64,000 bases of DNA, from the NCBI GenBank assembly GCA_943788425.1, contig CALSQF010000010.1, positions 62,001 through 126,000 on the forward strand, given 5' to 3'. Under the pieces are notes generated by a model, which had not been told where the DNA came from, searched no databases, and saw nothing but the letters and a program-made list of their open reading frames with translations. Position numbers and translations under genes: made by a program. The DNA is from an uncultured Planktomarina sp. (lineage in GTDB: Bacteria; Pseudomonadota; Alphaproteobacteria; Rhodobacterales; Rhodobacteraceae). The first letter of the stretch is position 1, and every line of letters starts with the position of its first letter. This document shows positions 63,276-64,000 of the stretch, piece by piece.

Positions 63276-64000
63276 TGGATATCGGTACAATCTCACTCGT
63301 CCTCCTAGTTGGATTATTGGTGCTTTTAGCGATTGGAATGCCGCTTGGTCTTGCCTCAGCGGTCATGGCAGTTGCAGTTTTGGTCATGAAGTTTGAACCT
63401 GCATTGATTGCAGATCCATTGAGCTTTGGCGACGGGTTGCTCACCCGAAAATTTGGCACGGGCCCGTTGAACATATTAGCTCAGAAAATCTATGGGTTGC
63501 TCACGGATTACGTCTTGATATCCATTCCGTTGTTTATCTTCATGGCAGCCTTGCTGGAACGCTCAGGCATTGCCAAGGGAATGTATACCTCCTTGAATGT
63601 CTGGCTCTCAGGGGTGCGAGGCGGCATTGCGATTGTGACCTCGGTCATGGCCGTTATTATGGCCGCTATGTCTGGCATCATTGGCGGTGAAGTGGTGTTG
63701 TTGGGACTGATCGCATTGCCACAAATGCTGCGTCTTGGTTACAATCAAAACTTGGCCATTGGAACGATCTGCGCCTCAGGCTCGCTCGGCACAATGATCC
63801 CGCCTTCAATTGTGTTGATTATCTATGGCCTGATCACTGAAACCTCAATCAAGGCACTATTCACGGGCGCATTCGTGCCGGGCTTCATGTTGGCGATGAT
63901 GTTCATACTTTACATCATTGTGCGTACGCAAATGAATCCAGAGCAGGCTCCCTTGCCGGAACCAAAACCTGGCGACCCGCAAGGCGCGGAAAAATGGGCG
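63272..64000 (+). CDS. TRAP transporter large permease, DctM family (partial)
   Basis: Large transport subunit of the TRAP system. 243 codons are present and the frame is open at the right edge. It starts MMDIGTISLVLLVGLLVLLA and has IPLFIFMAALLERSGIA, AAMSGIIGGEVVLLGLIALP and GSLGTMIPPSIVLIIYGLIT, typical of DctM. The start overlaps dctQ by 4 bases, and a second ATG follows directly. Confidence 0.92.
   Translation, partial: MMDIGTISLVLLVGLLVLLAIGMPLGLASAVMAVAVLVMKFEPALIADPLSFGDGLLTRKFGTGPLNILAQKIYGLLTDYVLISIPLFIFMAALLERSGIAKGMYTSLNVWLSGVRGGIAIVTSVMAVIMAAMSGIIGGEVVLLGLIALPQMLRLGYNQNLAIGTICASGSLGTMIPPSIVLIIYGLITETSIKALFTGAFVPGFMLAMMFILYIIVRTQMNPEQAPLPEPKPGDPQGAEKWA

Overview
The window reads as chromosome of a marine alphaproteobacterium of the order Rhodobacterales (Roseobacter group). 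The call rests on family content and gene order: glyQ, a DUF6446-type gene, glyS, a PPDK-like gene and a SleB-type cell wall hydrolase in a row; ctaD, lipB and DUF2244 genes close together; folB fused to a C-terminal domain and followed by folP; and a TRAP transporter set. The exact species cannot be read from the sequence. Coding is dense, with many ATGA-type stop/start overlaps. Several genes are decaying (transporter, glycosyltransferase, 5'-nucleotidase and LytTR remnants).

Layout. 1-3142: nucleoside and base salvage (deoA end, deoB, add, upp). 3240-5874: a membrane protein of unknown function and an acyl-CoA ligase. 5943-6845: a DMT transporter. 6874-13593: a fatty acid beta-oxidation operon (fadJ-like, NTF2-like, fadA-like, GST, acyl-CoA dehydrogenase) headed by its own MerR regulator. 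13730-15288: a second MerR gene and a predicted Mn exporter with a Fur/Mur-like box in front. 15375-17615: two hotdog thioesterases and a MATE exporter. 17636-19438: pyrD, DUF952 and a 5'-nucleotidase relic. 19510-21306: a trypsin-fold protein that has lost its catalytic triad. 21470-28347: the gly-tRNA synthetase genes, PPDK-like enzyme and cell wall hydrolase. 28396-30308: folB-folP. 30280-36443: frameshifted transporter, ilvC, two Lrp regulators, an aminotransferase, a UbiH-like monooxygenase and a HAD nucleotidase. 36548-40937: GntR regulator, broken glycosyltransferase, carA, yqeY. 40977-44639: DUF2244, an IS5-type mini-element, ctaD, lipB and a LytTR remnant.

44640-51950 is a genomic island of about 7.2 kb inserted in tRNA-Leu(GAG). 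It is bounded by 61-bp direct repeats of the tRNA 3' part (59/61 identical) and looks more AT-rich than its flanks. It carries a tyrosine integrase, an RTX metalloprotease with a lipobox, a large uncharacterised protein with family-A polymerase-like motifs, a 48-residue membrane protein, a small secreted protein, a Sel1-repeat protein, and two decayed copies of one unknown gene tail. The polymerase-like gene is the best candidate here for undescribed biology.

51951-64000: a small lipoprotein gene, a sulfatase-family hydrolase with an altered formylglycine motif, an OYE-family reductase, then a sugar-acid catabolic region (idonate-type dehydrogenase, gluconate-type SDR, beta-hydroxyacid dehydrogenase, TIM-barrel isomerase, 2-hydroxyacid dehydrogenase, GntR regulator) running into a TRAP transporter (dctP, dctQ, start of dctM). 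The arrangement suggests uptake and oxidation of a sugar acid, with the GntR protein as the likely local regulator.
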